This document shows, piece by piece, positions 24,073 through 36,247 of a stretch of 64,000 nt of DNA. Origin of the DNA: Portulaca oleracea. Taxonomy: Eukaryota; Streptophyta; Magnoliopsida; Caryophyllales; Portulacaceae. Under the pieces are notes generated by a model. It was not told the origin of the DNA. It saw only the letters and a program-made list of their open reading frames with translations, and made no database searches. The translations under genes and the position numbers were made by a program. How positions within the stretch are numbered: the first letter of the stretch is position 1; each line of letters opens with the position of its first letter. The DNA lies in the NCBI GenBank assembly GCA_029582165.1, contig CM055883.1:21135001-21199000 (forward strand). The letters are read 5' to 3'.

Positions 24073-25174
24073 CTAGAGGGCATTGTGATGGGCCTCGACA
24101 TCAAAAGGTGGGTGTTGGGGTTGAGGTTGTCGTTGGGGTATTGGAGATGCGGGTGCGTCTAGGAGAGGGGGAAGCCAAAGGAGGTTTGGTTGGTCCCAAA
24201 CAGATAGGTGGTCATGAGGGACATGGGCGTTGTTAGGATAAATAAAACCACATCGATTAGCGCTGTCAAAGACACAAATCCCAAAAGCTTTACATTGTTC
24301 GTCGTCAATGTATATGCTACCATTAACAAGGTCCGGGGAGGTAAGGTCAGGGTGATAACCAAAATGTCGAGTCATGTGGTTTACGTATCGACCTATCTCT
24401 ACCCCTGTGCTTGAGCTGGGGATGTGGGAGATATGGGAAGCGAAGAGAGCAGCAGGGTCAGCAGCGTTGTCGCCATGTAACATAGCATGCAACATTTAAA
24501 TATCGGTCATAGTGGCCTTGTTTGAAGTACCCGGTCTCCCGAAATCCCACAAGAAAGGATGCGGTGTACATATCTAAGCGAGGGGTTCCGAATATAGGTG
24601 GAGGTAGCTTTGCTAGGGTCCCAATCGTGAAATCCCAGCATACTCCTAAAGAATCCGACTCCATCCTAGTTTTGAGTGATTGTCTATTTAGGGCGGCTGA
24701 TCTTTTCAGGGAGGCCATATAATCTAGCAAACTCATTTAAGGACATTTGACGGACTTCCCTTAACAATTGGAATCTAATTAGCCCATTCCGACCTTCGCG
24801 GGTAACCTCGACGGTACTAAAAAATTCTGAAGTCAACCCCATAAAGGTGGGTTCGTTTAACCTAGCGACCTGCACCATTCGGCCACGATTTAACAATCAA
24901 AGAACGCCATCAAGCATACCACAATCACGCAAAAACATCTCATGTAAATATTTCATGGGGATAATGAGGCGTTGAGTAAGGGAGTCATACCTTTCTTTAG
25001 TATCTCCTTCAAAGTTGAAGGGGTTGCTAAGTCTGGTGTCCTTGAAGAGGTCTCTTTCGCTTTCCCTTTTTCAATGACCGCGACTTTCCGCTTTCTATTG
25101 TCGTTGCATCTGTCATCACAAAATACTAGTGATTGACTAGCATAAAAAACAAACTCAAGAAAGTTTATTGACAT
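24073..25174 (-). pseudogene. Athila ORF-1-type (third-position) protein, broken
   Basis: The first frame (25174-24953) has a basic KRKVAV segment and a Ser/Thr-rich part. Another frame then reads RYDSLTQRLIIPMKYLHEMF, followed by LLNRGRMVQVARLNEPTFMGLTSEFFSTVE (24896-24684), LGVCWDFTIGTLAKLPPP (24736-24458) and a C-terminal frame (24495-24073) ending in a proline-rich tail. The LTSEFFSTVE..RFQLL and LNEFARLYGLPE features resemble the Athila ORF-1 family, which occupies the env-like position in some Athila elements. Its function is not known. Several frameshifts and stops make it inactive. A splice acceptor-like AG lies near 25111. Confidence 0.65.
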
Positions 25175-26280
25175 CCTTGAGCAAGAACCATGGTATAATG
25201 AATAAATTCAACATGCACCTTGAGAATTTATGCATAATAACATCACAAAATACTAGTGATTGACTATGAGAGAAACAATGAAAATTATAACAAAGTGTAA
25301 ACGAGCTCAAGATGAATTCTATACATAACGACAAACAACCAAGAGTAGTAACAATGTGTGTAAACCTGAAATTTTCACAAAGCAAAATTTACAACAAATC
25401 CAAAACAATCCATACTCCTTCAAGCTTACACTATACTTACCTAGCATTCAAGATTCAAAATTTCTCATCTTAGTTACTCAATTCTACCATTTAAGCACAG
25501 AGTATAATCAAATTCACGCTCCTAGCTAAAACAAAGACTCCACACTCCCAAAACAGAGGTTCAAATATCCAAATATACAACTCCCTAATTTCATCACATT
25601 CACTTCCAATTGCAATAACAATACTCTATTAAGCATTATAACAACAAGGCATAAATTTATCAAATCGAATGACCTCACTATACTAGCTAGCATCAAAAAC
25701 TACTCAAGCAAAGTGCACCAAGCTATGAGCATGAACAATGGTGAATTCAAACAAAATTTCCAAGTATAATTATTCAAGTTTAGATAAACACACCAAGAAA
25801 TACTAGAAAGTAACAATATAGGTGAAAGATGAGTGAAAATCATACCTTGAATTAGTTGAACACAAGTAAAAATTGAGAATTGTAAGTCAGAATAATATTG
25901 AACTTTCAAAGCTGAAACTTTTCGAAACTGGACTAAATTTGTGGTGGGTTTCAAGGCAAATTTCTGTGAGGTTGGAGTTCGGTGAAGTGCAAGGGAAGGA
26001 GAAAAGGAGTAGGAGAACAAAAAGAAAATAAAGAGGAAGGAGAAAGAAGAACTAAGCGAGGAGGGAGCAACCCTGGTGGTAGCGCTCTAGGGAGAAAGGG
26101 CGGGGGGAGGGTCTCGAGCAGCGGTGGGGTGTTAATTAGGGATTTCAAAAACAGTTTTAAAATATAACTGGGAATGGTGAGGCACTGCCAGCGTCTGTGT
26201 TGTTCGCTAAATTGTTCCTCTCTGCAATCGGCGCAACCAACGGTTATTAAACGCTGCCAGCGTTAACTTACGTGGTGGTG
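25175..26280 (-). promoter_or_regulatory. Promoter-like module with leader and intron before the ORF-1-type gene
   Basis: On the minus strand, palindromic AACGCTGCCAGCGTT (26264-26250) and a related word at 26194-26183 are followed by a TATA-like TTATATTTTAAA (26167-26156). A CT-rich leader of about 250 bp and a donor-like AAG/GTATG at 25846/25845 come next. About 700 bp of T-rich intron-like sequence leads to acceptor-like AGs before the ORF. A 26-bp direct repeat (25114-25139 and 25241-25266) lies near the acceptor. The arrangement suggests a separate transcript for the ORF. An LTR fragment of a nested element is the alternative. Confidence 0.45.
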
Positions 26281-26845
26281 TGACGATTGTTTCCTTCTTT
26301 TCCCTCAATTAAATCACCAACCTTCCTACTTTTTCCGTACACTTTGGGTTGTTTCCTATTTCTCTTTTCCTAAAGTGAAACAACAAAGATAAGATTAAAA
26401 TCTTAAAAATTAAACCTTCCAACATGTAAATTAAAAAACGAAAACTAAGCCTTAAAATTAAATTAAGAAAAACTAGGGATAAATTAGGAGTTCTAAAAAT
26501 TAAAATTAGAAAGATAATATTAAAGAGAGATTAAGAGTTTTTTTTTAAAAAAAAAAATCAAAATAAACTAACATAAAAATATAAGAACTCGAATTATCAA
26601 AGAGAGAATTAAAATTGGAAAAGAAATTTAGAAAGATCGAACGGAATAAAAATTAAAATAAACTCAATTAGGAAGTTAAGATGGAGGTCTTCGTTCTGAA
26701 TGTCGTCAATGCCCTTAGTAGCTTGTCAAACTCTGCTTCATGTGGTATGCAAGCTAACGAATAGGAGAGTAACTGAAAACTCATAAAATAAAATATTAGT
26801 AACACTCTCAGTAATGAATAAAATTCACTAGAAAAATCAAGACAT
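26281..26845. other. AT-rich gene-free stretch of element C
   Basis: The stretch is mostly A-rich on the plus strand with homopolymer runs. I see no ORF, repeat or motif that I can name. Confidence 0.5.
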
Positions 26846-28330
26846 TCAAAATATGTGGTCCACAATAATTTTCTGGGAAGGTCCTCTAGGCATATATATC
26901 CAATACGGATCAAGGGAGGGGTCATAACCTCTAAATTTCCCTAAGGACAACTCGTTAAAAGTATTGTTAGTTTCATCAATCGAAACACAAGAATCAACCT
27001 CATATCCTATGTCAGCATCAACATCAAAGGTCTTTTCATCAGGTATGGGTTCCTCAAGGGTTTCTTGTAAAAATAAAGGTGGTGAAAAAGGAATAGAAGC
27101 ATGGAATAAATCATTAGGGTCAAAGATTACAATATTGTCAAGGTCCTTGTTTGGAAAATTTAATTCACTATTAATTTTCTCGCTAGGCTCCTCATAAACA
27201 CTATCAACCGACTCATGATGAAAAACATCTTCATATTTAGTATATAACTTATAAGCCTCACTCACCTTAGACCTCGTCACCTTGTCGAGTATCGCTTTGG
27301 CTATCCTTTGAGGGAAAGGTAGGGGTGGTACGTAGACTCTCTGGTAAGTTACCGGTGGGTCTCCTTGTCCTTTCTTATCGCCTTGAGCGACAACATCTAC
27401 GGGTGGTTTGTTTTCTAGTTCAGGCTCTCCAGGGAGGGGGGTATCACTGGCTGGGTTTTGTTCAGTCTCACAACCCCGAGGTTGCTTTCTCTTAGGTACA
27501 TCTAACTGTTCCCCACTCCTGAGAGTCAAAGAACTACGTTTTTCAATTGCGTTTATAGTAGACGCGTGAGGTGAGGGGAGGTGTCTTGACTATTCACTTG
27601 AGTCACTAATCTTTTATATTGGTGGGTCAGGGCCTCTACTCACTCTAAAAGGCTCTTAAAAACTCCATTTTGTTTCTGTTGGTTCGAACTAACTAGTGTC
27701 AACTGAGATAAAGGTATGTAGGGGAATATCATGCAAATCAGAAACACCATCAATAGTGTTTTTAGGTAAACTAGGGTAAGGAGAATCGTTTAAACTAATT
27801 GCTAAAGGGAAGGGGGACCCACTAGAATCACATATTCCATCATTAAAATAGAAAGAATTAGAATTACGGTAGCTGTCAAGCAATAAGTCAAACCTTTCCA
27901 ACAATTTAGTTGTCTCGATTTGTTTTTCTACAAGTCTAGCAATCTTAGGGCAAGTAAAATCATCATGTTCATAAGAACGGCATAAAGCACACATAACTGA
28001 ATTATGAGGTCGGACACATGAACGAGCATGAGATCCACAAGGATTAGGGTAATTAGACGCATGATTAAAATTTCGAAATTATACGTATCATGTGCAAGCC
28101 ATTCAAGTAATTTCTAAGCTTCATTAATAGATTTATCACAAAAACCAAAATAATTCAAAAGGCTACGGGTTTCTCCGTTCACACCTTCAAGAACAATACG
28201 AAGAGTCTCCGGTTTTCCTAACATGACATAACATGGAACATGATAGTATATAAATTATTAAAATATCGCCAAAATAATTCACGTTCAAATTGAGGAAAAT
28301 AAAGAAGTGTCAAATTTTTAGATTTTAAAT
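26846..28330 (-). pseudogene. gag: Element C gag remnants
   Basis: Near 28330-28040 the minus strand reads LYFPQFERELFWRYFNNLYT, then TLRIVLEGVNGETRSLLNYF and DKSINEA*KLLEWLA, matching the capsid part of Athila gag. The frame 27994-27689 begins with a perfect CCHC zinc knuckle, CALCRSYEHDDFTC, and an acidic tail follows. The frame 27529-26846 starts MTLRSGEQLDVPKRKQ, has VYVPPLPFPQRIAK (the conserved gag/protease junction) and then an acidic region ending IIVDHIF. No protease active site follows. The pattern parallels element A: gag kept, pol lost. Stops and frame changes make it a pseudogene. Confidence 0.75.
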
Positions 28331-28503
28331 TTTTTTAATTTTAATTTGATTTTTAGGGTTTTAAGAAAAGCAACAAAAAACCTAGTCAACCCGAGATGTA
28401 AGGGAGCTGAAGGTTGACTAGGTTCCACAAAGTAATCATAAGGGAGGTGAATTTGAATGTGAGTCATGAATTTTAATTTTAATTTCTTGAGTCATGAATT
28501 TTT
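28331..28503. other. Junction zone between elements C and D
   Basis: This stretch is AT-rich with a short rearranged copy (28422-28447) of sequence also present inside the D repeat at 28584-28609. It probably marks a template-switch or end-joining breakpoint. Confidence 0.45.
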
Positions 28504-28786
28504 AGTTTTCATCTCCATTTCCAATCCCAAAACATGAGAAAACCAAAACGTCCTGTTCTCCAAATTACAAACCCACACTCCCTTCCACAAAGTAATCATA
28601 AGGGAGGTTACAAAAATAAGCATAGTCTGGCTAATTACATTGGTGACCCAAAAGCAAAAACTTAGTCACCCGAGATGTACTTGTAGTCATCTAGCCTACA
28701 CTTACGGTCAATCCCCTTTCTAAACCTGCACAAAAGTCAAATACCGACGACTACTGCTAAACATGAGAGTTAGACCCTTCTTGTTC
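28504..28786 (-). repeat. 283-bp direct repeat, left copy (element D)
   Basis: The sequence matches 36560-36842 without gaps and with a handful of substitutions. On the minus strand it starts within the last codons of ORFx and continues as noncoding sequence. In the right-hand copy the same segment lies upstream of gag. Confidence 0.9.
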
Positions 28787-29535
28787 TTGATCCCTATCCT
28801 CTTCCACGCGTCGAAGTCGTAGAGGACCAACGCTCTTGCGTTTGGTGTACCGAATACTGGGCCCCAAAGCGGTCCAATCAAAGTCGTTCTCCACCGGGGC
28901 GACAGGTTTAGACGTCCCTGCCTCGCACTCGTTGATTTGTTTTGGCTCAGGGCGCACCTCATCTTGGTCTAGATCCATGCTAGGATCTTCTTCTTCTTTT
29001 CCGGCTATTCGGGCGGTAGGCGTAGACTCCCGTGAGGCAGCGTGTTCGGAACAATTGGACGTCCTGTGAGGTACGGTGAGAAGTGTAGGCGGATTTCCTC
29101 TGCCGGGGGTGCGAACACGTGAGCCGGTGCTTTTCCCGCGTTGGGAGGTGCTGGAAATCCTAGCACCTCATGAAGATGGGGTCCTAACTTACTGACGTGA
29201 AGACCTAAAGATTGTGCAGCTTGAGTGATCATTACCTCCATCGTGATCTGATTCCAAGCCCCCACATAGTTGAGGCACCATGCGTGGCGTCCGGGTTCTC
29301 CACGTATAAGCAGTTGACGGTACCTGTCCCGGATATCATCCCACGGGCTCTCGTGGGGAAGAGTCGCTAGAAGGCATCGGGCTCGGCAAATGTCGTCATG
29401 ATATTCCGATTTAGGATTTGCGGTATGATAGGCGTCGAGGACATCTTGTAAAGCCTTAAGATGGGCTTGAACGTTAGTGGAGGGTTCCATGAACATCGCG
29501 AACGGATTTGGGAGGGGGTTACCGTCGTTGTCCAT
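28757..29535 (-). CDS. ORFx: unidentified ORF between PBS and gag of element D
   Basis: The first frame starts at 29535 with MDNDGNPLPNPFAMFM, directly after TATAG, and runs 176 residues to a TAG at 29005. The next frame starts MDLDQDEVRPEPK (28978) and continues to 28757, ending SNSHV. Together they would make about 250 residues if a frameshift near 29000 is secondary. The protein has a helical-looking middle (LHVSKLGPHLHEVLGFPAP), several Trp and Arg residues and a charged tail. I recognise no family. It is not the chromovirus gag, which is separate at 36247-35597. Codon structure over 176 residues without a stop suggests a real coding history. A captured gene or a divergent structural protein are both possible. 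Confidence 0.5.
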
Positions 29536-30204
29536 CTATACCATACACAAAGTACAATGCAAAATTTTAAAAACTTATCATGGCCAAAATGAACGAGCTA
29601 TTTGCAATAAAAGAAACAAATTTGTGACGAGGTTCGAGACTCAACCAAGCTAACCTCTCATGAGCGATTTAACAATTCTAGACCTCATAATGTATTCCCT
29701 TTTTCGGGCTTCCTTAAAAACTTTTAATCCATACTATCCTTTAAAACTTATTTCATCATATACTAATCCCACTTGGGACTCGGTTTATAAACTTCTCGTT
29801 AACTTTCAAGAACTTCCAAGGAGGTGCTTTGACAAACTTCACAATTTTCCATTATATTCATTAACTTCACTTGCGTAAATTACTAGGCTTAACTCAATTC
29901 ACCTAGATTTCCCCTTAAAGATTTTGACCAAAACTTTCTCAAAGTGCAGGAGAATTTCAAAGACTTCCCTATAATTAGAGCTATTCCCAAATTTACATAG
30001 TCTTGAAAACCTGCAAAGAAGAACAATTTACATACTAGACCAATATTCAAAGCTTCATGCTTATCAACAATTCCCAACATACCACTTATCATACTTATAC
30101 TAATCATCATAGAGAGGCTTATACTCACATGCCTAACTTTCTCCTTAAACTAGGATCCATGACTTAAGAAATTCTATAATCTCCAAATACTTAAGCAAAC
30201 TTCA
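29536..30204 (-). other. Element D leader between PBS and ORFx
   Basis: No credible coding region. A TTTGCAG acceptor-like site lies near 30009 and a GTATAG directly precedes the ORFx ATG, so splicing is possible. The rest is AT-rich. Confidence 0.5.
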
Positions 30205-30216
30205 GCTCTGATACCA
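30205..30216 (-). other. Primer binding site of element D
   Basis: The minus strand reads TGGTATCAGAGC, the standard initiator-methionine tRNA PBS of chromoviruses, three bases after the LTR end. Confidence 0.85.
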
Positions 30217-30219
30217 CAA

Positions 30220-33200
30220 TCAGAATAACCCCAACCTTAATCACAAGGTTAGGACTACACTTAGAGACTCAAACTGCGATTAGCGCAATGAACACCTTAG
30301 GTCGAGGCATTACCGCTGCCTCCCAAAGAGACAAGGCAACAACACACAAAAGATACTTCCAAAACCACAAGATAACTTACTAACTTGAGAACCTTCACAT
30401 ATAAAACTTATACAACCTGGATAAGGTACATAACTTAAACATAACTTAAAAACTAGAACAACTTCCAAAATTCCATTTCGCCCTTGACCGATGAATTCCT
30501 TAGAAAACTACCTCAAGAACCTTGAATTACTTTGCAACCGACTTGTCCTTGCCCTCGAGCTCGAACCTCCTAAAACAAAATATTAAAACATTGCAAAAGG
30601 TGAGTGGGAAACACTCAAGATGAAACCTCCAAGACGTAAACCGCTCAAAACGGTTTGGTGCGACATTTAAATTCATTTTGAAAACAAGGGAAGGGTATTA
30701 AAATAGGACTTGCATAACATGAACATAAACATATGCATAACATAAATCAATGAAGATAGAAATTAGGTGGAACCCTTACGATCGGTCAAGCACCTCACAC
30801 ACGCGTATGCCCAAGTTGATCTAAACTTGGAATAAGTATCACAAGCGATCGACATCGGCAGTCAAGGCACTCTGATCAAGAGTGCTAAAACATGAAAGTA
30901 AGAATAAGCATAGAATGCGGGTCCACTGTTAAATATAAAATCATTGTAAACCATAAAACTTGACATGGTATAAATTGAATAAATTACGACTATAATTTAG
31001 ATCGTAAAAGCTGGACAATTCGCGTACCTTGAGACGCTAGAGACCTTGGTGGCGCAGCTCGGCTTGGAGATGGCTTTTGGAACTTGTCAACTAAGATAAG
31101 AATAAGTAAAAATGAAGAACCGAATAAGGTTCTAAATTAGATTTACAAGTTTAGAAAATTAGTAAAATATAAATGAAATAACTTAGGAAGAAAATTTCAA
31201 GTTATATAAAAATAAAGTTTATAGCGTAACTTGAGTTAGAAAAAACGGAATGAGGCAAACGAGTACATCTCGGAATAGGGAAAATCATAATCTACAACTT
31301 TGTCAACAGAACCAGATGCTAAAAATGAGTGGAAGGGCTCCAAAATGGGCCCGGACAGCAGCTAGAGTAGAATAAATTAGGAGTTCCGGAATGAAATTAC
31401 ATAGAGAAATTGATGTAGAAAGGTGAAATCAAAGAAGGGCACTTGAACCTTGGAAAGATAACTTAGATTGATGAAGTATGAGAACCGAAGATTGAAGGTG
31501 AAAATGAGATTAAAAGGGTTCCTCTAGACTTATTTAGAGAAAAACGAAGTCGATGTCACGATTGATGAAAGAGGAATGAATAAAGGAGCTTGAGGAATAA
31601 ACTTTGAGTTGAAAACTAGAGGAACTTAACTTGAGAGTTATTTAGAACTTGGAAGACACTAGCTAGATAAAACCTTGTTCAACCCAAAGATATTGAACTC
31701 TTAGCTAACACTTATTGGGAGATATGTATACTTGTGCTTAAATCACTACTCTTGGCTAAAAGACCTTAGGACATACTTAGGCCTCCAAAACCATACTTTT
31801 CCCCCTTAAGACTTTAACCCAAGATTATAACATATAACCATAACTTATTAATGCTTAAAGTCTCCTATTGACTTGGTTTAAGACCTTAAAGATGGAATTT
31901 TAGTAAAGGGTAAATTGGGCAGAAACTTCAAGTAGACAGCCCTTCTTCCCGGACTCATATCTCACACTCCCGATATTGTATAACTACAAACCATACCTTT
32001 CCGGAAAGCTTGCAAAGAGGCCTAAAACTTTCATGTTTACCATAAAAACCAAAAATGTCTCCAAAGGGACGAAAAACAGCCCTCAAAACACTGACTCAAA
32101 AATTCGTATATAAAATTGTACCTTCACGGTTTCGGTCATAACTCGGGCTATACAGGTCGGAAATTAGAAATTCCAAAGCCTATGGTTTGCTGACACCTTA
32201 AGCTATCAAATGGAGTAGAAATCTGGGCAAAAATCCCACTTTTATACTGCTGTAAATTTCCAGAATTGAGACAGCGACTAACTTGCTCTTATTTACAGCT
32301 CTAATGGTTCATTTAGCCCTTAATCCATACTAATTCTCAACCAAACTTCACTTTGGCTATAATCCACTATATTTCCAGAATTAAACCTTGAAAGTTAACT
32401 CATCAAAGAGCTTAAATCCCACATGCAACCATGGATTAAACACAACTCAACATAAAAGACTTGTTCTTGAACTCTTTCACCAAAAACTCACTAATTCACC
32501 CAAATTAAACATGATAACACTAAAATAATAAACTTAGCATATATAACCAGCCCTTAATACTCAGCAACTTATCAAGAAATTCACATGCATCAAGATTATA
32601 GCAACATCCATCAAGAATTTAACAAGAAAACCTCAAGAACTCATCCAAATACACATGCACCTACTCCAAACTCAAACCCTAACTTAACCAAACCAATTAT
32701 ACACTTGAATTCATGAATTTAGAGAGTAAAAGAGATAGAATTTATAAAAGAAATATATATTAAACATGGAATTTCAGATTATAAACAAGAGAATTAGGTT
32801 AGGGTTTGAGACTATACCACTTGAATTTGAGGTGAGAGATTGAACAAGAGAAGGGGGAAGAAGGTGGTGGCCGGAGTAGGGTGTGCGGCCGAAAACACGT
32901 GGAAAACACCAGGTGGCGGCGATATGGTGGCCACTGGCAAAGCAGAGTAAGGGGGGAGAGGGAAGGTAGAGAGAGAAAGAGTTTGGGGAGTTGTCTAAAT
33001 GAAATGAGGAAAAAAAGACTTAAACCCCTCCCCTTGCTAAAGCATATATAACCCCCTCTAAACAACTTAATGAAGTCTGAAATTGTAAACTAAAAACAAT
33101 AATTGTAAATGTAATAAACTTAAATAATTAGTTTGTACCAAATAAAATCAATTGGTAATAATTGGGTTAAAATAAAATAAAACTTGGATGTAGAAAATCC

Positions 33201-33730
33201 AAATAAATGAAACATAAATATTACTTGTACTTAAATGAAATAAATATAACCCAAATAAATTAAAGTTTGGGTAATAAAATATAAATGTTAAAAGGTAGAA
33301 TAATTAAACCCCTTTTTTTGGTTACACACAAAAATAAAATACAACGGAACTTGGATTAAAAAAATAATACAGTGGGTAAAATTACAACTCGAAATTATGT
33401 AAAGGAAATGTAATTTAAATAAATTAAAAGTGGAACGGTAAAATATATATATAGAAATCGAGGCGGATAAATAATAACCGTTTCTCGGTAAATAAATTTA
33501 TAACGTAAAACATATAACCTGAAATACTTTAACTCATTGAATAGATGTGTAAAGTGAACTTTTAAGCCGATAGTTCGGCACCTTAGCCATCTCCTGCACG
33601 AGACTTAACACCGATAGCAGTAAATAAATAAATAGATAAATAAAGGTAAACGCGAAAAATTTATAACACGATTTGAATAATTACTGTGGTTAATAGATAA
33701 TTAAACATGATTTTGGGGTGGGTTATTACA
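30220..33730 (-). repeat. LTR of element D (3.5 kb)
   Basis: On the minus strand the LTR starts TGTAATAACCC after a purine tract at 33747-33731 and ends GGGTTATTCTGA just before the PBS. The two ends form an imperfect inverted repeat, as expected. Its length fits the long LTRs of the Tekay lineage. It is flanked by gag-pol sequence on one side and by a PBS on the other, so it is shared by two partial copies. A TATATATGC box lies on the minus strand near 33040. No ORF inside is credible. Confidence 0.75.
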
Positions 33731-33747
33731 TCCTCCCCCCCTAAAAA
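33731..33747 (-). other. Polypurine tract of element D
   Basis: The minus strand reads CTTTTTAGGGGGGGAGGA immediately before the LTR TG, after the chromodomain stop. This is the plus-strand primer site. Confidence 0.8.
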
Positions 33748-33797
33748 GAAGTTTCGTCCCCGAAACTTGATGGTGATTAAAAACATGATTGGTTCCC

Positions 33798-34402
33798 TCA
33801 AAAGAGATGAGGGTATCGTTCTCTCATGTTTTTCTCAGTCTCCCAAGTGGCTTCTGAGGTATCTTGATTTGCCCACAGCACTTTGACTAATGGAACTTTA
33901 TTCGTGCGTAGCTGCTTGATTCGTCGATCCAAAATTCGAATCGGTTGCTGCTCGAAGGTTAAATCTTCGGCCAAAAGCGGCGGCTCTTCAACTAGAACAT
34001 GCTTCGGGTCCGGCACATACTTTCGGAGCTACGGTACGTGAAAAACGTCGTGGATCCTTCCTAAACTAGAAGGTAACTCTATTCGGTATGCTACCGGGTT
34101 GATCTTTTCTATCACCGGATATGGCCCAATAAAACGTGGGCTTAATTTTCCTTTGATGTTAAATCTACGAACTCCTTTCGTTGGAGAAATCTTAAGAAAA
34201 ACTTGATCCCTCACTTGAAATTCGAGAGGTTTTCGCCTCCTATCTGCAAAATTTTTTTTTTTTCCGACTTTGAGCAGTCTTGACGTGCTGCTGGATGACT
34301 CGGATCTTGTCGGTCGTGTCTTGGATTAGTTCCGGACTTATGACTAACGCTACATCTAATTCTCCCTAGCATAACGGGGTACGTCATCACTATATACCAC
34401 AC
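33798..34402 (-). pseudogene. Element D integrase C-terminus with chromodomain
   Basis: The 34214-34029 frame reads DQVFLKISPTKGVRRFNIKG and KLSPRFIGPYPVIEKINPVAY, the GPY/F module of chromovirus integrases, and ends at IHDVFHVP. After one stop the next frame (34016-33798) reads PIRILDRRIKQLRTNKVPL and VLWANQDTSEATWETE, a chromodomain that targets insertion to modified histones. The part 34402-34215 is a frame-shifted remnant of the integrase core C-terminus. The catalytic core itself is missing. Confidence 0.85.
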
Positions 34403-35106
34403 GTTCTCTTCCTTACAAACAACACCGAGCTCCCGGGGTGATGTGCTAGGTCGATGAATCTTTTAATCTATAGATCATCCACGCTCTTTTAACTCCTTAA
34501 GTTCTCGCAGTGCTATTCTATACGGTGCCTTAGATATAGGCCTTGTTCTAATTAGCTCAATCTCAAAATAAATTTCCCTCCTCGGGGGTAACTCCATAAT
34601 TTCTTCTGCAAGACATCTAGAAAATTACATACTACGGGGATTTCCTCTATCTTGAGCGGAGTCTTCAAATGTTCACTTACCAAACATAGATAACCCTCGC
34701 ATCCATGATTAAGCATCCTTCGAGCCTTTACATAAGTTATGATGGGGCACGGGTTAGCTCCTAAGTTCCCAACGAAGTGGACTTTTGTGCCTGAGGCGTT
34801 CTTAAGAATGACTATCCCCTTATCACACTTGATTTGGGCTTGTGTCGAAATTAACCAATCCATACCCAGAATGATATCAAACTCTTTCAGGTCTAACTGG
34901 ATGAGGTTAGCGGGAAATATCTCTGATTTTAACATGAGTGGGACACCCACAAAACTAGTCGTGCAAGGCATGGTTTGACCATTAGGTAAATTGATAGAAT
35001 AATTTACTTTTCTGGCTAAATTTTGGGACTTTAGCTTCGAGGCAACTTTGGTTGAAATAAAAGAGTGCGTCGCTCCAGAATCAAATAAAGCAGTCAAAGG
35101 TTGCAT
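34403..35106 (-). pseudogene. Element D protease and RT start, followed by deletion
   Basis: The frame 35106-34552 contains ALFDSGATHSFIS, the aspartic protease active site, and IILGMDWLISTQAQI, its second conserved part. Next, another frame reads IELIRTRPISKAPYRIALRELKELKER, the entry segment of chromovirus RT, then RPSTSPRELG. After that the sequence jumps to integrase. RT catalytic residues, RNase H and the integrase core are deleted, roughly 700 codons by comparison with the family. Confidence 0.8.
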
Positions 35107-36247
35107 ATATATATAAATCGCGCAAGAATAACTATACTGATTTTCTTTGCCTCCTGCCTGCTCATGACGTATGCTTGACCCACTGAGCCTTGTTGCGGTG
35201 CCTTCGTTGGCGGTGCTGGACGTGTGGTGCCTGGTTCAGATCTTTGGGCTCTCCTTGGGCACTCTGCAGCTTTATGATCCGGGGCTCCACACCATAAACA
35301 ATTCCGCACCTACCCGACATTGGGAGGTAGTGTGGTTAGTCTGCCACATTTCTGCGGGGTTCTCGACATCGATGTGAGGTGCTTGATTCCTTGGGGCTGA
35401 ATGTGGCCTCTTGGTTGGACTATCCCCACATTTGGGATACTTGTCATCCCTTTGTCGTTCCACTTCCTTTTGGTAGTTCCCAGTTTCCGGGTTTAAAGCT
35501 TTAGCTCCTTCCTTACTCGCTCTGCCTCTCACATTTCTTGCATTGTTCGGAAGTTATGGGATGATAATCGACTACGGATATGGCGCTAGGCCTCCCTCAT
35601 ATCGGGTTAACTTGACCTCTCCGTCTGACATACTGCTGGGGCGAGCAGAGACTCATTAAACTTGGCGGTGTATTATGCAGTGAAATATCTTTGTTGAGCA
35701 TACTCCACTCTAAAAACTCTTTCTCTTTCTGGCGCCGAAGGGAGGTAGGGTAAAACTGAGCTCGTAAATCACTTAGGAAGCCATTCCAAGACTTTGCGGT
35801 CCCTTGATATTTGTCCTTGATGGTCCTCCACCAGATATCCGCTTCTCCCTTCAGATAATAGGTGCCTATGGCTAATTTCTTATCTTCGGGTACCTCGACC
35901 ACTTCAAATATTTTCTCTATCTCACGAATCCAATCCTCTAGCACTACGGGGTCGTAGCCGCCTTCGTAAAAGGTTGGGTTCCTTCGGGCTACTCTATCTG
36001 CGAAATTTCCCTCTTTTGACTGACTTACTTGACCCGTAGATGGAAGGGGTATACGCCTAAACAATTCTTGCACTAACATCCCAAAGGGGTCAGGGTATTG
36101 AGGTGGATCAAAGGCAGATCCTAAAGAAGACTCGGAAGGATTAACCATCCCAGGTTAGTGAGGTCCTTGCAATTCTAGTAGGTTTCCCTCGGATGTCCCA
36201 TTTCCAGGTTCTTCTTGTGATGGCGTGCTTCTTGAATTTTGCGACAT
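35094..36247 (-). pseudogene. gag: Element D gag with zinc knuckle
   Basis: The start is best placed at 36247, MSQNSRSTPSQEEPG, just after a TTGTAG acceptor-like site. One TAA follows after 30 codons, and the frame continues MVNPSESSLGSAFD. The capsid reads RNPTFYEGGYDPVVLEDWI, KLAIGTYYLKGEADIWWRTI and LRAQFYPTSLRRQKEKEFLEW, typical of Tekay-type gag. Frameshifts occur near 35700-35600. The zinc knuckle CLWCGAPDHKAAEC (from 35303) is complete. The protein would coat the element RNA. Confidence 0.85.

Larger units (their letters stand above)
21528..28330 (-). mobile_element. Element C: Athila-like element lacking pol
   Basis: From right to left on the minus strand I read gag remnants (28330-27689), an ITLRS-type gag end (27529-26846), an AT-rich gap, a promoter-like module (26264-25840), an Athila third-position ORF (25174-24073), noncoding DNA with an internal polypurine-like motif, the terminal purine tract and an LTR start. 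RT, RNase H and integrase are absent. Its right end adjoins element D near 28330-28504. Confidence 0.7.

Noticed and set aside
32799..33065. Minus-strand 88-residue frame in the LTR of D
   Set aside because: It is Leu/Ser/Pro-rich sequence near a TATA box, more likely leader than protein.
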